64,000 nt of DNA from Cryobacterium sp. PH31-O1 (lineage in GTDB: Bacteria; Actinomycetota; Actinomycetes; Actinomycetales; Microbacteriaceae). The translations under genes were made by a program, and so were the position numbers. Under the pieces are notes generated by a model. That model did not search any database, was not told the DNA's origin, and was given only the letters and a program-made list of their open reading frames with translations. This document shows, piece after piece, positions 63,056-64,000 of the stretch. The stretch's first letter is position 1, and the number at the start of each line of letters is the position of its first letter. The stretch covers positions 372,001 to 436,000 of the forward strand of contig NZ_JASITB010000002.1 of NCBI RefSeq assembly GCF_030063455.1, given 5' to 3'.

Positions 63056-64000
63056 GTGAGGGCCTCCTTGTCGGATTTGCCGGCCAGGCGGCTGTAAACG
63101 CGGGCGGAGAACGACGGCGCGGACGCGACCAAGCCGCGGCCAATCGGCCACGTCGCGCCCGACGCGGCGGCCTGATACGAGTCGAGCCAGTCCAGGCTCT
63201 CAATGCCGAGACCTGTGGAGCAGGTCTCCTCGAGCTGCCTGGACGCCCGTGCCAAATCGTCGCGGGAGCGGACGGATATGGTCACGAACCCGATCCAGAC
63301 GGCGCCGTGGTGCTGCGACCCGGACACGAGGTCCTGCCGCCGCCGGCGGGCGGCCGTCATGTGAACGTCGGTATCGTCCGTGTCGAGCTGCCCGGCCTCC
63401 CTCCGGGAAAGGGCTTCGGCGGTATCGCGGACCAAGTCTTGCCGGGCGGCAACTTTCGCCTCCGACGCCGGCACCAGGTGCAGGTGAAAACTGACCGAGC
63501 GGATGAACTGGATGTCCTTCCCAATCAGCAGATCCAACACCCACAACTGCGTGCGTGCCGCCGTCGCGAGGGCTTCGGCGCGGATCGCGGCCGTGCGATG
63601 CCACCACCGCACCGGCAACCCGGTCAGGGGGTCGATGCTGTCGACGATGTGCGCGGAGAACTCTTCCTCGGCGGGTTCGCCGACCCGGTTCGGGTGCACG
63701 TCAGCGACGAAGTCGATCGGCCGCGACGGGTTCTGCTGATGCCGCACCACCGCCGCCACCTGCCGCGCCGTCAGCACCTCCACCCGGCCAATCTTCGACT
63801 CCGCAAGGCCACGCTGAGTGGACGCGATCTCCTGCCGCATCAACGCCCGCCACCCGTCACGCCCGTCGCCATATTTGCGAGCGGCATCGACGAAGGCGGG
63901 GGTGAGGGGCCAGTTGACGGTAACGAAGTGGCGTTGCACCATCGCATCGTTCCCGGTCAGCCGCAGCACTTCCTCGTAGGAGGCGACGGCGTCGACCGGC
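63052..64000 (-). CDS. SCO6880-like conjugation protein, cut by the window edge
   Basis: The frame is open through the right edge, so at least 316 residues are visible and the true start lies outside. It contains PIDFVADVHPNRVGEPAEEE and an acidic-basic core with WVLDLLIGKDIQFIRSVSFH and AAASGATWPIGRGLVASAPS. Together with the coupled VirB4-like ATPase this resembles the SCO6880-type proteins encoded in actinobacterial integrative conjugative elements. They probably form the N-terminal part of the VirB4 machine as a separate protein. The assignment is by context and overall pattern. Confidence 0.65.
   Translation of the reverse strand, partial: PVDAVASYEEVLRLTGNDAMVQRHFVTVNWPLTPAFVDAARKYGDGRDGWRALMRQEIASTQRGLAESKIGRVEVLTARQVAAVVRHQQNPSRPIDFVADVHPNRVGEPAEEEFSAHIVDSIDPLTGLPVRWWHRTAAIRAEALATAARTQLWVLDLLIGKDIQFIRSVSFHLHLVPASEAKVAARQDLVRDTAEALSRREAGQLDTDDTDVHMTAARRRRQDLVSGSQHHGAVWIGFVTISVRSRDDLARASRQLEETCSTGLGIESLDWLDSYQAAASGATWPIGRGLVASAPSFSARVYSRLAGKSDKEALT

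Overview
The window is high-GC DNA from an actinomycete, most likely a member of the Microbacteriaceae. The evidence is the gene order of the first 19 kb: clpC, cls, lysS, panC, a DUF2520 gene, two PH-domain genes, DUF3180, folK, folB, folP, folE, ftsH, hpt and tilS, all on the minus strand and mostly joined by 4-bp stop/start overlaps, with ppa divergent from tilS. This is a core chromosomal block for protein turnover, folate and pantothenate supply and lysyl-tRNA charging. Two secreted cell-wall hydrolases (NlpC/P60 and M23) and tRNA-Glu, tRNA-Asp and tRNA-Phe follow.

At tRNA-Phe the character of the sequence changes. A tyrosine integrase (19.0-20.2 kb) reads towards the 3' end of the tRNA, and its last codons lie inside the tRNA terminator. 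From there to the right edge the content is accessory, and the last 4 kb encode conjugation-type proteins: a VirB4-like ATPase, an upstream partner cut by the window edge, a secreted muramidase-like protein and a redoxin. The simplest reading is an integrative conjugative element or genomic island whose far end lies outside the window.

The accessory cargo falls into blocks. (1) 20.7-23.5 kb: a SIR2-fold protein, a 66-aa protein and a two-helix membrane protein with a GAF-like C-terminus, a candidate defence module. (2) 24.2-26.2 kb: a MarR regulator between two NAD(P)-binding oxidoreductase-like genes, with a palindromic operator at the operon start. (3) 27.3-38.3 kb: an envelope-stress island with a CsbD protein, an ECF sigma factor, a zinc-finger/Asp23-like putative anti-sigma factor, two further Asp23-like proteins, DUF2273, AmaP, two GlsB/YeaQ proteins, two DUF2382 proteins, an MscS-like membrane protein and a diacylglycerol-kinase-like lipid kinase. 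A GAAC-N16-CGTT promoter sits before the Asp23 operon. (4) 38.4-42.6 kb: IS scars, broken genes and a serine recombinase with its probable res site. (5) 42.7-54.0 kb: a nucleotidyltransferase-fold gene pair, an AlbA_2 protein and a complete type I restriction-modification system led by a degenerate methylase-like protein with an N-terminal DNA-binding domain. Three inverted repeats lie in its promoter region. (6) 54.1-57.2 kb: a membrane protein, a TM2 protein, an Abi-alpha (DUF4393) protein and an unknown. (7) 57.3-58.9 kb: a complete IS3-family element, followed by the conjugation-type region.

All functions are assigned by reading motifs and gene context; no database search was possible. 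Starts were moved from the longest open frame where a Shine-Dalgarno sequence or stop/start overlap supported another codon.
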